NCBI RefSeq assembly: GCF_028890115.1
Contig: NZ_JARCJD010000014.1
Location: forward strand, 57,353-121,352
Length of the DNA stretch: 64,000 nucleotides
Reading direction: 5' to 3'
Source: Phaeobacter sp. QD34_24
GTDB taxonomy: Bacteria; Pseudomonadota; Alphaproteobacteria; Rhodobacterales; Rhodobacteraceae
Shown one piece after another: positions 19,546 through 29,107 of this stretch; the stretch's first letter is position 1, and every line of letters starts with the position of its first letter. Both the position numbers and the translations under genes were made by a program. The notes beneath the pieces are model-generated. The model had not been told where the DNA came from. It did no database searches and saw nothing but the letters and a program-made list of their open reading frames with translations.

Positions 19546-19818
19546 ATGCAGCCCTTGGGTGAGGCCCTGTTTCATCTTCGATTGCTCGGTTTGATGGCGA
19601 AGACAACCGATGTGGATCTTGTCGAAGCCTTTGCCGCAGGTCAGATCAGCGAAGAGGACTGGGCGGAGATGATCAACCAGTGCCGGGCCTGTGGCTGCGT
19701 CGAGAAATGCCAGCGATGGCTCGCGGCACATGATCACGCCGAAGCCGCTCCGGAGGGATGCAACAATGCGGACAGGCTGCAGCAGTTGCACGCGAAGAAA
19801 GAACCTGTCGGCGGCTGA
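19546..19818 (+). CDS. DUF6455-like small cysteine protein, second copy
   Basis: A 90-residue paralogue of the preceding protein. It has the same CxxCxxxxxCxxWL pattern ('CRACGCVEKCQRWL') and a later Cys in 'EGCNNADR'. The N-terminal half resembles the first copy in 'LGLMAKTTDVDLVEAF' and 'ISEEDWAEMINQ'. GGGAGG lies just upstream of the ATG. The tandem arrangement implies a duplication. Function unknown. Confidence 0.6.
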   Translation: MQPLGEALFHLRLLGLMAKTTDVDLVEAFAAGQISEEDWAEMINQCRACGCVEKCQRWLAAHDHAEAAPEGCNNADRLQQLHAKKEPVGG

Positions 19819-19880
19819 ACGGGTAACGATCTGACACGGCGCCAGGATCGCGATCTGATCCGGAGGTCGCCATGGAAGGG

Positions 19881-19958
19881 GAACTCCCGCGCCCGCGCGT
19901 GCCCTGGCTGCGCCAGGACCCGCTGGCGGCCTTGGGCGCGGCGCCGCTGTCGCGGCGC
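19881..19958. repeat. Dispersed palindromic intergenic repeat, degenerate copy 2
   Basis: Contains ACTCCCGCGCCCGC near 19884 and CTTGGGCGCGGCGCCGC near 19931, with a seven-base-pair hairpin GCGCCGC/GCGGCGC (19941-19947 and 19952-19958). The order matches copies at 15158 and 31531, but the sequence is more diverged. Confidence 0.4.
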
Positions 19959-20032
19959 GGCAGGCGCAAAGGACGGGGCATGGGTCAAATCATCCATTCC
20001 AAAAGCCCGGTGCGCGTATTATATGCGCTGCC

Positions 20033-21442
20033 ATGACCAGCAATCCGCCAGATCTTCGCCCCGACCTTGCCCCGAAAGCCCAGTTCGGTGACTCGCCCCG
20101 CGCGGGCCAGCCGACCCTTGGGATGGTTTCGCTCGGCTGCCCCAAGGCATTGGTGGACAGCGAACGGATCCTCACCCGCCTGCGCGCCGAAGGATACGGC
20201 ATCAGCGCCGATTACGCAGGCGCCGATGCGGTGATCGTCAACACCTGCGGTTTCCTGGACAGCGCCAAGGCCGAAAGCCTGGAGGCCATCGGTGAAGCAC
20301 TGAAGGAAAACGGCAAGGTCATCGTCACCGGCTGTCTGGGCGCCGAGCCGGAGTATATTCGCGACCATCATCCGCGCATCCTCGCCGTCACCGGCCCGCA
20401 CCAGTACGAACAGGTGCTGGATGCCGTGCACGCCGCCGTGCCGCCCAGCCCCGATCCATTTGTTGACCTCTTGCCCGCCACCGGCGTTAGCCTCACCCCG
20501 CGCCATTTCAGCTATCTGAAGATCTCGGAAGGCTGCAATCACAAGTGCAAGTTCTGCATCATCCCCGACATGCGCGGGCGGCTCGCCTCGCGCCCGGCCC
20601 ATGCGGTGCTGCGCGAAGCGGAGAAGCTGGTCGATGCAGGCGTGCGCGAACTTCTGGTGATCAGCCAGGATACCTCGGCCTATGGGCTGGACCGAAAGTA
20701 TGATGTGAACCCCTGGAAAGGCGGAGCAATCCGCAGCCATATCACCGACCTGTCCCGCGCGCTGGGCGAACTGGCACCGGCCTCGGAGCTGTGGGTGCGG
20801 CTGCACTATGTCTACCCATACCCCCATGTGCGCGAGCTGATCCCGCTGATGGCGGACCCGGACAATGCGCTGCTGCCCTATCTGGATATCCCCTTCCAGC
20901 ACGCCCACCCGGATGTGCTGAAACGCATGGCGCGTCCCGCAGCAGCGGCCAAGACACTGGACGAAATCCGCGCCTGGCGCGACACCTGCCCGGAGATCAC
21001 CCTGCGCTCGACCTTTATCGTCGGCCACCCGGGAGAGACCGAGGCCGAGTTCCAGCACCTCTTGGACTGGATGGACGAGGCACAGCTCGACCGGGTGGGC
21101 TGCTTCAAGTACGAAAACGTCGCCGGAGCGCGCTCCAACGATCTGCCGGATCACGTGCCCGAAGAGGTGAAGCAGGAACGCTGGGAGCGCTTCATGGAAA
21201 AGGCGCAAGCCATTTCCGAGGCCAAGCTGGCGGCCAAGGTCGGGCAGATCTGCCAGGTCATCGTGGACGACATCGACGAAGACGGCATCGCCACCTGCCG
21301 CACCAAGGCCGACGCGCCTGAGATTGACGGCAACCTGTTCATCGACGAGGGCACCGAAGGCTTGACCGTCGGTGATCTGGTCACCGTCGAGGTGGACGAG
21401 GCCGGGGAGTATGACCTTTGGGGGGCGTTGGTGGCGGGTTAG
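20033..21442 (+). CDS. rimO: Ribosomal protein S12 methylthiotransferase
   Basis: A 469-residue radical-SAM enzyme that adds a methylthio group to a conserved aspartate of ribosomal protein S12. The N-terminal UPF0004 domain has Cys36, Cys72 and Cys101 for one 4Fe-4S cluster. The radical-SAM triad is C168-x3-C172-x2-C175 ('CNHKCKFC'), followed by '[13 protein letters not shown]'. A TRAM domain occupies the last 65 residues. '[12 protein letters not shown]' separates RimO from MiaB. Length is usual. It starts with ATG 20033 after a weak ribosome-binding site. The stop is three bases from the convergent PD-(D/E)XK-like gene. Confidence 0.97.
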   Translation: MTSNPPDLRPDLAPKAQFGDSPRAGQPTLGMVSLGCPKALVDSERILTRLRAEGYGISADYAGADAVIVNTCGFLDSAKAESLEAIGEALKENGKVIVTGCLGAEPEYIRDHHPRILAVTGPHQYEQVLDAVHAAVPPSPDPFVDLLPATGVSLTPRHFSYLKISEGCNHKCKFCIIPDMRGRLASRPAHAVLREAEKLVDAGVRELLVISQDTSAYGLDRKYDVNPWKGGAIRSHITDLSRALGELAPASELWVRLHYVYPYPHVRELIPLMADPDNALLPYLDIPFQHAHPDVLKRMARPAAAAKTLDEIRAWRDTCPEITLRSTFIVGHPGETEAEFQHLLDWMDEAQLDRVGCFKYENVAGARSNDLPDHVPEEVKQERWERFMEKAQAISEAKLAAKVGQICQVIVDDIDEDGIATCRTKADAPEIDGNLFIDEGTEGLTVGDLVTVEVDEAGEYDLWGALVAG

Positions 21443-21445
21443 CCG

Positions 21446-22795
21446 TCAGCCTTCCTGTGCTTCCATCTCTGCCTCATCTTCAAGGCTCTGAAGGTCGACT
21501 TCCGGTTGGGGCACCTTGATCTTTGGAGCAGGTTTCCGCCAAGCTACCAAATTCTGGCCGATGTCGCGGTAGAATGCCGGTACGATCTGTTCCAGCTCGG
21601 CAATGAAGTTGGTTTGCTGAATGAATTTGGCACCCAATCTCTTGGCTCGGTAGAGGTGGAAGCTGACCACTTGCAGGCCATTCTTATCTTTTTCGCAAAG
21701 ATCAGGAGATGCAATTAGGTCGGTAATGGGAAACTGAGTGTCTTCGCTGCGCCCTGGCCACTTCATGCGTACGAATACCTCATCCACATTTTCCACTTTT
21801 ATTTGCCGCAGCAGCCAGTTCAATCGTGCCTTCGCTGATTTCTTGTCTTCGGGAGCCCTGAGTGTCATGCCGACTTCTATTGTTCTGCGGTTCATGTCGG
21901 CGACGACGTCCAGCGGGGCAGCGGCGTCGGGAACGTCAAAGGTCGCGCTGAGCTGTTGTATTTCCCTGAGAAGCTGTAGTTCGTCTTTGTGACGGAGGGA
22001 TGGATCGCTCACATGTTTACGGCTTAGCTTTTGCGATACAGCTGTGTCGGTATGGCGACTAAGGATAAGCGCCAAGTCCTTTGTTTCCTGGTGCCAGGCG
22101 TCGAGCACGGCGGTTGCTTCAGAAGATCGGGCTAAGATTTTTCCACCGGCAGACACATGTCTGTTCAACTCGCTCCATTCGGGTGGCATCCGGTCAAACC
22201 CTTTTACGCCCGCACTGTCATGCGTGAGGAACCGCTTGAGTTCGTTCAAAAGAATACGCTGATCGGTGTCAGCAACTGAATCATTGCTGAGCAACAGATC
22301 TGCGACGGTTAGGATATACATCCAGGACCAGTGAAAGACCGGGACTTTCGAGCGGCTTTTTCGCACCTCCTCCAATGGGTGATTAGAAGGAACCGTGGCG
22401 AACTGATTGGAAATTGTAACCACGCAGTCAATCTGGCATTCTTTGGCGATTGCTCGGTATTTCTCGATCTGCTCGACGGTCAAGGGCGTATTGCCAACCT
22501 TGGTTTCGACCATTGCCCGCCATTCCTTCGCACCGTTATTAAGGACGATGAGGCCATCAGGTCTGTCTTTTGCTTTCTCGGTTTGAGATCGAAATACGAC
22601 CTCGGTAAACGTTTCAATTCTGGAACGCTTACCAACGCGTTGTCCAAGCGATGAAAGCAATTCTGCGCCCAACTCTTCGACTTTTGACACGCAGGCCAGA
22701 ACAATTGATGTCGTACGCCCTTCTTTGGATGTATTCGATAGAACCGGAAACAGGCGCGCTGCTTCGCCATGCAATAAATAATCAGGTTTTTCCAT
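21446..22795 (-). CDS. Lone PD-(D/E)XK-like nuclease-fold protein, lower G+C than neighbours
   Basis: A 449-residue protein. Its N-terminal 150 residues contain a plausible PD-(D/E)XK core: E65 ('FTEVVF'), D80 ('RPDGLIVL'), E97 and K99 ('MVETKVG'), then Q109 and Y113 ('EQIEKY'). This is the order of conserved residues in restriction-endonuclease-like folds. The rest is unrecognised, with several charged helical stretches and an acidic tail. I chose ATG 22795 because GGAGGA lies seven bases upstream; a start at 22825 lacks such a site. The gene is visibly AT-richer than its neighbours, suggesting transfer. No partner gene is adjacent. It could be a defence or repair nuclease; no activity has been shown. 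Confidence 0.6.
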   Translation of the reverse strand: MEKPDYLLHGEAARLFPVLSNTSKEGRTTSIVLACVSKVEELGAELLSSLGQRVGKRSRIETFTEVVFRSQTEKAKDRPDGLIVLNNGAKEWRAMVETKVGNTPLTVEQIEKYRAIAKECQIDCVVTISNQFATVPSNHPLEEVRKSRSKVPVFHWSWMYILTVADLLLSNDSVADTDQRILLNELKRFLTHDSAGVKGFDRMPPEWSELNRHVSAGGKILARSSEATAVLDAWHQETKDLALILSRHTDTAVSQKLSRKHVSDPSLRHKDELQLLREIQQLSATFDVPDAAAPLDVVADMNRRTIEVGMTLRAPEDKKSAKARLNWLLRQIKVENVDEVFVRMKWPGRSEDTQFPITDLIASPDLCEKDKNGLQVVSFHLYRAKRLGAKFIQQTNFIAELEQIVPAFYRDIGQNLVAWRKPAPKIKVPQPEVDLQSLEDEAEMEAQEG

Positions 22796-23013
22796 AACAT
22801 TCCTCCACTCACTTAAATCGTGCATTGTTGTGGATTAAAATCAATCAAAAGTTTAAATCGGGATTTGACTCTAAGTCGGTCCGGGCACCGTTTGGTGACA
22901 TATGCGTGCACAGTCGATTATGAGCAGCTTCGTTTGTTGTGACCTGTCCTACCTCTCTATTGCACCATTCCCGGCGCTCTGTATCCTTGGGGCAATTGGC
23001 AGGGGAGGGCGCT
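22796..23013. other. AT-rich gap between the PD-(D/E)XK-like gene and the AsmA-like gene
   Basis: The part next to the nuclease-like gene (to about 22870) is distinctly AT-rich and should hold its promoter. I see no RNA gene and no direct repeats marking an insertion. Confidence 0.4.
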
Positions 23014-24933
23014 ATGCGGCTGATCATTCGGGTTCTTTCGGCAATCATCCTGACGCTGGCGCTGCTCATCGGGGTGGTTTTGATGCTGCCCGGAGAGCGG
23101 GTGGCGACGCTGGCGGCGCAGCAGCTGGAGGCGCAGACCGGGCGCAAGCTGGAATTTCAGGGCGAGGTGGGCTTTACCCTCTGGCCGGTGCTGGGGATCA
23201 GGACCGAAGGGGTGACGCTGTCCAATGCCGATTGGGCCGGGCCTGCGCCGATGCTGGAGGCCGCGCGGATGTCTATCGGCATTTCCGCAGTGGATCTGTT
23301 GCAGGGAAACGTGCGGGTCACCGAGATCACCGCGCTGTTGCCGCAGCTGAACCTCGCGACCCGCGCCGATGGCACCGGCAACTGGGTTATGACACCGAAT
23401 GAGGGGGCTGAAGCGGCTGCGCCCACGTCGCAGGAGAGCTCTCTGCCGGTGCAGATCGAAAAGCTCACCCTGACCGGGGCATCATTGCGCTATGCGCCTC
23501 ATGGCAGCGCGCCGGTCGAGATGAAGGCGATTGACCTCGCCCTGCACTGGCCCGACCCAAGCGGCACGGTGAACATGGATCTGACCCTGCGCCCGGCCGA
23601 TGTGCCGGTCGAGATTGCGGGTGAGATCGGAACATTCGCGGACTTCCTTGCGGGGAAGGTGTCCTCGGTGGGGGCCACGGTCAAGGCGCCGGGCGGCGTG
23701 TTGCGCTTTGATGGCCGCGCCGGGATCGATGGCGCGGGCAGCGGTCGGGTCACGCTGAAGACCTCTGACAGCGGCGGTTTCATTGCCGCGCTGGGGGGCG
23801 GGCAGATCGAGGTGCCCAAGGGGGCGGGCAGGTCTGCCGTTGTCGGTGCCGATGCCACCTATACGCCGGATGGCCGTCTTGCCCTGCGCGATCTGGCGCT
23901 GGATCTGGACGGCAACCGGATCCAGGGGGCTGTCGACCTTGTCATGAAGGAGGTGCCGGAGGTGACCGCGCAGCTCACGGCGGGGGCCTTGTCCTTTCCG
24001 GGGTTTGGATCTGCCGGTGCGGGCAGCGGCCAAGGTGCGGCAAGCGAGGGCTGGCCGAAGGATCGCATTGATGTCTCGGCGCTTTCTGCGTTGAATGGCA
24101 CGGCGGTTCTGACCTTCAAGAGCCTGTCGGCTGCGGGCTATTCCTTGGGTGAAAGCAAGCTGACGCTGAACGTGGATCGGGCGCGGGCCGTCCTGAAGGC
24201 GCAGCCCGCCGCCCTGTTCGGCGGGCAGGTGACGGGCCAGATGGTCGCCAACAATCGCAATGGCCTGTCGGTGGGCGGCAAGCTTTCGTTCAACGGTATC
24301 CAGCTGGAGCAGGCGCTGGGGCAGACCGCAGGCTATACCCGCCTGCATGGCGCTGCGCTTGGCGAGTTGGAATTTCTGGGCGTTGGCAATTCGGTCGATG
24401 CCATCATGCGCTCGCTCAGCGGCAAGGGCTGGCTTGAGGTCGGCAAGGGCTTCTTCACCGGCTTCGATCTGGAAGGCTTGATGCGCGCGGGCCGGGGCAA
24501 TGGTGGCAGCACCGTCTTCGAGCATCTGACCGGCAGCTTCACGATGCAGAATGGCAACCTGCAAAACCCCGATCTTCTGATCACCATCAAGGGGCTCAGG
24601 GCCGATGGCAAGGGCCGGATCGGCCTTGGTGCGCGGGATCTCGACTATCGCTTCACGCCCACATTGCAGGGGGCTGATGGCGGCGTGGGCCTGTCGATCC
24701 CGGTGGCCATCACCGGCCCCTGGAGCGCGCCCAGGATCCGCCCCGATCTGGAAGAGGCCCTGCGCCCCAAGATCGAAGAGGTCGAGGAACAGGCCAGGGA
24801 GCGGGTGCGTGAAAAGCTGAGCGAAGAGCTGGATACGGAAATCGCCCCCGATGCGGATCTGAACGAGGTGATCAAGGACCGGATCGAACAGGAGGCGAAA
24901 GAGCAGCTCTTGCGTCTGCTGCAGGGGAACTAG
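23014..24933 (+). CDS. AsmA family protein
   Basis: A 639-residue protein of the AsmA/TamB-like group, anchored by one N-terminal helix (residues 3-27) with the rest in the periplasm. The N-terminal block 'RKLEFQGEVGFTLWPVLGI' and 'GNWVMTP' is typical of AsmA, as is the C-terminal 'RLHGAALGELEFLG' and 'GKGWLEVGKGFFTGFDLEGLM'. Proteins of this group form long beta-groove bridges that carry phospholipids to the outer membrane. The tail (about residues 575-635) is a charged helix rich in Glu and Arg. I place the start at ATG 23014 with AGGGGAGGG upstream. Confidence 0.9.
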   Translation: MRLIIRVLSAIILTLALLIGVVLMLPGERVATLAAQQLEAQTGRKLEFQGEVGFTLWPVLGIRTEGVTLSNADWAGPAPMLEAARMSIGISAVDLLQGNVRVTEITALLPQLNLATRADGTGNWVMTPNEGAEAAAPTSQESSLPVQIEKLTLTGASLRYAPHGSAPVEMKAIDLALHWPDPSGTVNMDLTLRPADVPVEIAGEIGTFADFLAGKVSSVGATVKAPGGVLRFDGRAGIDGAGSGRVTLKTSDSGGFIAALGGGQIEVPKGAGRSAVVGADATYTPDGRLALRDLALDLDGNRIQGAVDLVMKEVPEVTAQLTAGALSFPGFGSAGAGSGQGAASEGWPKDRIDVSALSALNGTAVLTFKSLSAAGYSLGESKLTLNVDRARAVLKAQPAALFGGQVTGQMVANNRNGLSVGGKLSFNGIQLEQALGQTAGYTRLHGAALGELEFLGVGNSVDAIMRSLSGKGWLEVGKGFFTGFDLEGLMRAGRGNGGSTVFEHLTGSFTMQNGNLQNPDLLITIKGLRADGKGRIGLGARDLDYRFTPTLQGADGGVGLSIPVAITGPWSAPRIRPDLEEALRPKIEEVEEQARERVREKLSEELDTEIAPDADLNEVIKDRIEQEAKEQLLRLLQGN

Positions 24934-24969
24934 GCCGGGATTCTTTGAACTTGGCCGCGCCACGAGAAA

Positions 24970-24998
24970 ACGCGCCCACCGAAGGTGGGCGCGCCGGT
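24970..24998 (-). terminator. Terminator of the minus-strand polysaccharide operon
   Basis: On the minus strand CGCGCCCACC (24984-24993) pairs with GGTGGGCGCG (24971-24980) around a three-base loop and is followed by TTTT. It lies about 50 bases beyond the phosphomannomutase stop. Confidence 0.7.
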
Positions 24999-25040
24999 CG
25001 ACTGGCGCAAGCCAGGCGAAATACCTAATGGGTCGTCCGG

Positions 25041-26537
25041 TCAGATTGTCTGATCGTAGTCCCCGACCAGAGGCTCGGTGCGGATCACCGCGTCAATATC
25101 GGCAAAGATCGCCCGCATTTCCGCTTCGCTTTCGCTGCTTTCGCAGACCACCACCAGGTTCGGCGTATTCGACGAAGCGCGCACCAGCCCCCAGGAGCCA
25201 TTGTCGAGGATCACCCGGGCGCCATTGACGGTCACCACCTCCTTGATGGCGCGGCCTGCGATGGTTTCACCGGCGTCGGCCTTGGCCACCAGTTTCTCCA
25301 CCAGACGCTCCAGCACCGTGTATTTCTCGGTATCGGCGCAATAGGGCGACATGGTCGGGGTCGACCAGGTCTTGGGCAGGGCCTTCCTGAGGTCCGACAT
25401 CTTCATGTCGGGGTTGCGGTCCATCAGCTTGCAGATCTCCACGGCGACGCGCATGCCGCAGTCATAGCCGCGCCCCACCGGTTCGGCGAGGAAGTAATGG
25501 CCGGATTTCTCAAACCCCGCCAGGGCGCCGATTTCCTTCACCCGCCGCTTCATGTGGCTGTGGCCGGTCTTCCAGTAGTCGGCGGTGACGCCGTTCTTTT
25601 TCAGCTCGGGGTCCGAGGCAAACAGCCCTGTGGATTTCACATCGGCCACGAAGGTTGCGTTGGGGTAGATCTTGGACAGGTCGCGCGCCATGATGACGCC
25701 CACCTTGTCGGCAAAGATTTCCTCGCCCTCGTCATCCACCACGCCGCAGCGGTCGCCGTCACCGTCAAACCCGAGGGCAAAATCCGCGCCCGAGGCTTTG
25801 ACCGTGTCCGACATGTCATGCAGCATTTCCATGGCTTCGGGGTTGGGGTTGTAGTTGGGGAAGGTGTAATCAAGCTCATTGTGGCTTGGGACAACCTCGA
25901 CACCGATCCGCTCGAACAGCTCCGGCCCAAAGGCGGAGGCGGTGCCATTGCCGGTGGCGCAGACCACCTTCAGCTTGCGGGACATCTTGAAGTCGCCCAC
26001 CAGGTCGTCGAGGTAGGCTTCCTTGACGCCATCGACGAATTCATAGGATCCGCCCGGTCGCGCAACGCCCTCGCCGTTCAGCACGATGTCGCGCAGCTCG
26101 GACATCTCATCGGGGCCATGGGTCAGCGGGCGGTCAAAGCCCATCTTGACCCCGGTCCAGCCGTTGGGGTTGTGGCTGGCGGTAACCATGGCGACGGCGG
26201 GCACATCCAGGTGGAACTGCGCGAAATAGGCCATCGGAGACACCGCGGGGCCAATGTCCTTGACCTGGATGCCTGCCTGCATGAGGCCCAGGATCAGCGC
26301 CTGTTTGATGGCCAGGGAGTAGTCACGGTAGTCGTTGCCCACTGCGATGACCGGATCAATGCCACGCTTGTGCATCTGGGTGCCAAGGCCAAGGCCAAGC
26401 GCGGTCATGCCCGGAAGGTTGATTTCCTCGGGGTATTTCCAGCGCGCGTCATACTCGCGAAAGCCGGTGGGCGTGATCATCGGATCGCGCAGGAAGGACC
26501 AGGTGTTTGGGGTAACCGGTGAGATTGGTTTCGTCAT
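25041..26537 (-). CDS. Phosphomannomutase/phosphoglucomutase
   Basis: A 498-residue alpha-D-phosphohexomutase that interconverts hexose 6- and 1-phosphates, supplying nucleotide sugars for polysaccharide. The phosphoserine loop 'TASHNPNG' puts the catalytic Ser at residue 121. The metal loop 'GFDGDGDR' and a sugar-binding loop 'EKSGHYF' follow, and the C-terminal phosphate-binding 'VRASSNTPN' is present. This is an AlgC/ManB-type length. It is the last gene of a four-gene minus-strand operon, 19 bases after kdsA. Sugar preference cannot be read from sequence. Confidence 0.93.
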   Translation of the reverse strand: MTKPISPVTPNTWSFLRDPMITPTGFREYDARWKYPEEINLPGMTALGLGLGTQMHKRGIDPVIAVGNDYRDYSLAIKQALILGLMQAGIQVKDIGPAVSPMAYFAQFHLDVPAVAMVTASHNPNGWTGVKMGFDRPLTHGPDEMSELRDIVLNGEGVARPGGSYEFVDGVKEAYLDDLVGDFKMSRKLKVVCATGNGTASAFGPELFERIGVEVVPSHNELDYTFPNYNPNPEAMEMLHDMSDTVKASGADFALGFDGDGDRCGVVDDEGEEIFADKVGVIMARDLSKIYPNATFVADVKSTGLFASDPELKKNGVTADYWKTGHSHMKRRVKEIGALAGFEKSGHYFLAEPVGRGYDCGMRVAVEICKLMDRNPDMKMSDLRKALPKTWSTPTMSPYCADTEKYTVLERLVEKLVAKADAGETIAGRAIKEVVTVNGARVILDNGSWGLVRASSNTPNLVVVCESSESEAEMRAIFADIDAVIRTEPLVGDYDQTI

Positions 26538-26556
26538 CTATAATCCCTTTTCGGGG

Positions 26557-27390
26557 TCAAATCGCAATTGGGTTGGCTTTTGCCACTTGGTCGAAGGCCA
26601 TCAGGGTTTCAACCAGCTTTGGCATCTCTGAAAGATAGATCATATTCGGCCCATCACAGGGCGCGTTGTCCGGATCTTCGTGGGTTTCGGTGAAAACTGC
26701 GGCAATTCCGGTGGCAACTGCCGCCCGCGCAAGCACGGGTGCAAACTCGCGCTGACCACCCGATGCTCCGCCAAGGCCGCCCGGCTGGGCCACGGCATGG
26801 GTCGCATCCATCACAACCGGATAGCCCGTGCGCGCCATTTCCGGCAGGGACTGCATGTCCACGACCAGCCGATTGTAGCCGAAGGTCACGCCGCGCTCTG
26901 TCAGAAGGATGCGCTCGTTGCCGGTGCTTTCGATCTTCGCCACCACATTGGGCATGTCCCAGGGGGCAAGGAACTGGCCCTTTTTCACATTGATCGCGGC
27001 ACCGGTCTTGCCCGCCGCCAGCAGGAGCGCTGTTTGACGGCACAGGAAGGCCGGGATCTGCATGATGTCCACCACCGCGGCCACGGGATCACACTGTTCC
27101 TTTTCGTGGATATCGGTGATGACCGGCACGCCGATCTCTTTCTTGACCGACTCCAGAACCTTCAGCCCTTGGTCCAGGCCCAAGGCGGGTTTCGCATTGA
27201 GCGAGGTGCGGTTGGCCTTGTCGAAGGAGCCCTTGAACACATATTGGGCGCCTGCTTTGTCGCAGGCCTCCTTCAGCGTTCCTGCGATCATCTGCGCGTG
27301 ATCTGCGGATTCCAGCTGGCAGGGGCCGGCAATCACTGTCAGCGGACAGTCATTGCCGATGGTCAGCCCGGCGATGTCGATATGTTTCAT
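26557..27390 (-). CDS. kdsA: 3-deoxy-8-phosphooctulonate synthase
   Basis: A 277-residue enzyme joining phosphoenolpyruvate and arabinose 5-phosphate to give Kdo 8-phosphate. Diagnostic blocks are 'VIAGPCQLES' (residues 19-28), 'FKGSFDKANRTS' (52-63), 'VITDIHE' and 'VMDATHAVAQPGG'. An 'IPAFLCRQT' motif is also standard. Kdo is used in lipopolysaccharide and in the glycolipid anchor of ABC-exported capsules; sitting in an operon with a capsule-type exporter supports the second use at least in part. It follows the kpsE-like gene by four bases. Confidence 0.96.
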   Translation of the reverse strand: MKHIDIAGLTIGNDCPLTVIAGPCQLESADHAQMIAGTLKEACDKAGAQYVFKGSFDKANRTSLNAKPALGLDQGLKVLESVKKEIGVPVITDIHEKEQCDPVAAVVDIMQIPAFLCRQTALLLAAGKTGAAINVKKGQFLAPWDMPNVVAKIESTGNERILLTERGVTFGYNRLVVDMQSLPEMARTGYPVVMDATHAVAQPGGLGGASGGQREFAPVLARAAVATGIAAVFTETHEDPDNAPCDGPNMIYLSEMPKLVETLMAFDQVAKANPIAI

Positions 27391-27394
27391 GGCG

Positions 27395-29107
27395 TTAAGA
27401 GGATACCTGTTCCCGGAGAATGGATGCTGTGAGCGAACACATCAGGTAGATACCGGAAAAGATCAGGAAAGCCAAAATCGTATTTTCGAACTTACGCGGA
27501 TAAGAGGGTTCCTGGCTCGGGACCGGCTCCACCGCAGTGGTCAGATAGCGCACCTGTCGGTTGGCCTCCATGCGGGTGGTTTCCACTTGCTGCAAGGCCG
27601 ATTGCAGCATCAGGTCGCGGGTCGCCAGATCGGCCTGGGCCATCTGGATCTGCACGCTGAGGCTGGCAAGCGAGTTTTCGCCGGCCGAGGCATCGGTCAT
27701 CCGGTCATTCAGTCGCTGGATCAGTGCCTCAAGCCGGGCGATATCCGCCTCGGCGCCATCGACCTTGGCCCGGTTCGGGCGGGCGTTGTCCAGAAGCGCG
27801 GCCAGTTCGAGCTGCTTTTCCTGCAATTGCACCTCGAAGGTGGAGATCTGTGAGCGCAGCGACATGATCACGCCTTCGGGGTCAAGCACGGCGCCCTTCT
27901 GCTGCAGGCGGACAAGGTGTTCCTGTGCTTCGCGGCGCTGGACCTCGGCGAGCTCCAGCGCGGCTTCGGCCTCGCCCACCTGATCGGCGCGCTTCTGTTC
28001 AGAGAGGTGATTGACCTTTTCCTGTGCATAGGAGATCAGCCGACGCGAGAATTCTGCCGAAACCTCGGGATCGGCGGCGGTCACTTCCATGCGGATCACG
28101 CCCTCGGTGGGATCATAGCCGATTTTGATGTTGCGCGCGTAGGTCTTGTAGGCTTCCTCGTTGGTCGGCGCGGGATCCAGACGCTGGATCGGATCGATCC
28201 AGTCTTGCGTGAAATGCGATTTGAACCCGACCTCGTCATCCAGCCGCAGCATGGCTTCCTTGGATTGCAGATAGCTTTGCACTGCGATGGAATCCTGGCT
28301 GGTGGCAAACTGGGTGCCACTCAGCAATCCGCCAAGCCCGCTGCCACCGGCGCTATCGGCCTTGAGCACGAGGAATTCGGATTTCGCCGCATACATGGGC
28401 GTGGCAACCTTGTAGAAATAATACCCGGTGATCAGCGTCGGCAGCATCACGAAGAAGGCCAGCCGTGCCACCAGAAGCCCCAGCTTGCGGCGCCGCCGCC
28501 GGGCGATATCGCGCTGGATTTCCTGGATTTCGCGATTGCGCCGCTCGGCCGGGCTCAATTCGGTGGAGGGCAGGGTGGTCTTGGTCGCAGGCACCGTCTG
28601 CGGCAGCTGGATCGCCCCTGGCGTCGGGGTGCCTTCGGGGCGTGCGGTGTTCTGCGGGACAACCAGTTCCAGCATGTTGGAGCGTTTGAACGGGTCGATC
28701 CCCTTCAGCCGCAGAAGGCGCACCGCGTCGAAATCCGATGTGACCGGCAGATTGTGCTGCTGTGCCACGCGCCGGGCCATGCGCAACTGACGACCCGTCA
28801 GCCCCTCGCGGCGGATCTCGTCGATATCGGTGGAGGTCTTCACCTCGCGCGGGGTGCTGACCTGTCCCGAGAGCGCCGCCCCCGAGCCTGCCTGCCCAGA
28901 ACTTGCCTGCCCTGACGCAGCCTGTCCTGGCTCTGTCTTGCCCGGGGCACCTTGCGCGTTTGCGGCAGCCGCGCGGGCCGAGGCGCTGGCGGCTTCGGCG
29001 CTGCTGCCGGGGCCTGGGGCCTCAACCGGACGGGCCGCGGCGCTGGCACCTGTTTCAGTGCTGGTGCGGCGGATCCGGAACTTCTTAGCCTTGGGTTTCG
29101 TAGTCAT
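27395..29107 (-). CDS. Capsule polysaccharide export inner-membrane protein (KpsE/CtrB-like)
   Basis: A 570-residue polysaccharide co-polymerase of the KpsE/BexC/CtrB type that bridges the inner membrane and the outer-membrane secretin-like channel. Transmembrane helices lie at about residues 209-231 and 541-561, with a periplasmic coiled-coil region between (about 380-500). The first 205 residues are an unusual cytoplasmic extension: residues 20-86 are Ala/Gly/Ser/Gln-rich with repeated 'SGQ' units, then 'RIRRTS'-like basic patches. KpsE itself has only a short N-terminal tail. ATG 29107 lies within the end of the ATP-binding gene (23-base overlap). Confidence 0.85.
   Translation of the reverse strand: MTTKPKAKKFRIRRTSTETGASAAARPVEAPGPGSSAEAASASARAAAANAQGAPGKTEPGQAASGQASSGQAGSGAALSGQVSTPREVKTSTDIDEIRREGLTGRQLRMARRVAQQHNLPVTSDFDAVRLLRLKGIDPFKRSNMLELVVPQNTARPEGTPTPGAIQLPQTVPATKTTLPSTELSPAERRNREIQEIQRDIARRRRRKLGLLVARLAFFVMLPTLITGYYFYKVATPMYAAKSEFLVLKADSAGGSGLGGLLSGTQFATSQDSIAVQSYLQSKEAMLRLDDEVGFKSHFTQDWIDPIQRLDPAPTNEEAYKTYARNIKIGYDPTEGVIRMEVTAADPEVSAEFSRRLISYAQEKVNHLSEQKRADQVGEAEAALELAEVQRREAQEHLVRLQQKGAVLDPEGVIMSLRSQISTFEVQLQEKQLELAALLDNARPNRAKVDGAEADIARLEALIQRLNDRMTDASAGENSLASLSVQIQMAQADLATRDLMLQSALQQVETTRMEANRQVRYLTTAVEPVPSQEPSYPRKFENTILAFLIFSGIYLMCSLTASILREQVSS

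Noticed and set aside
24961..25040. Hairpin at 24971-24993 as a terminator for the plus-strand AsmA-like gene
   Set aside because: The T run lies on the minus strand, so it fits the end of the minus-strand polysaccharide operon.
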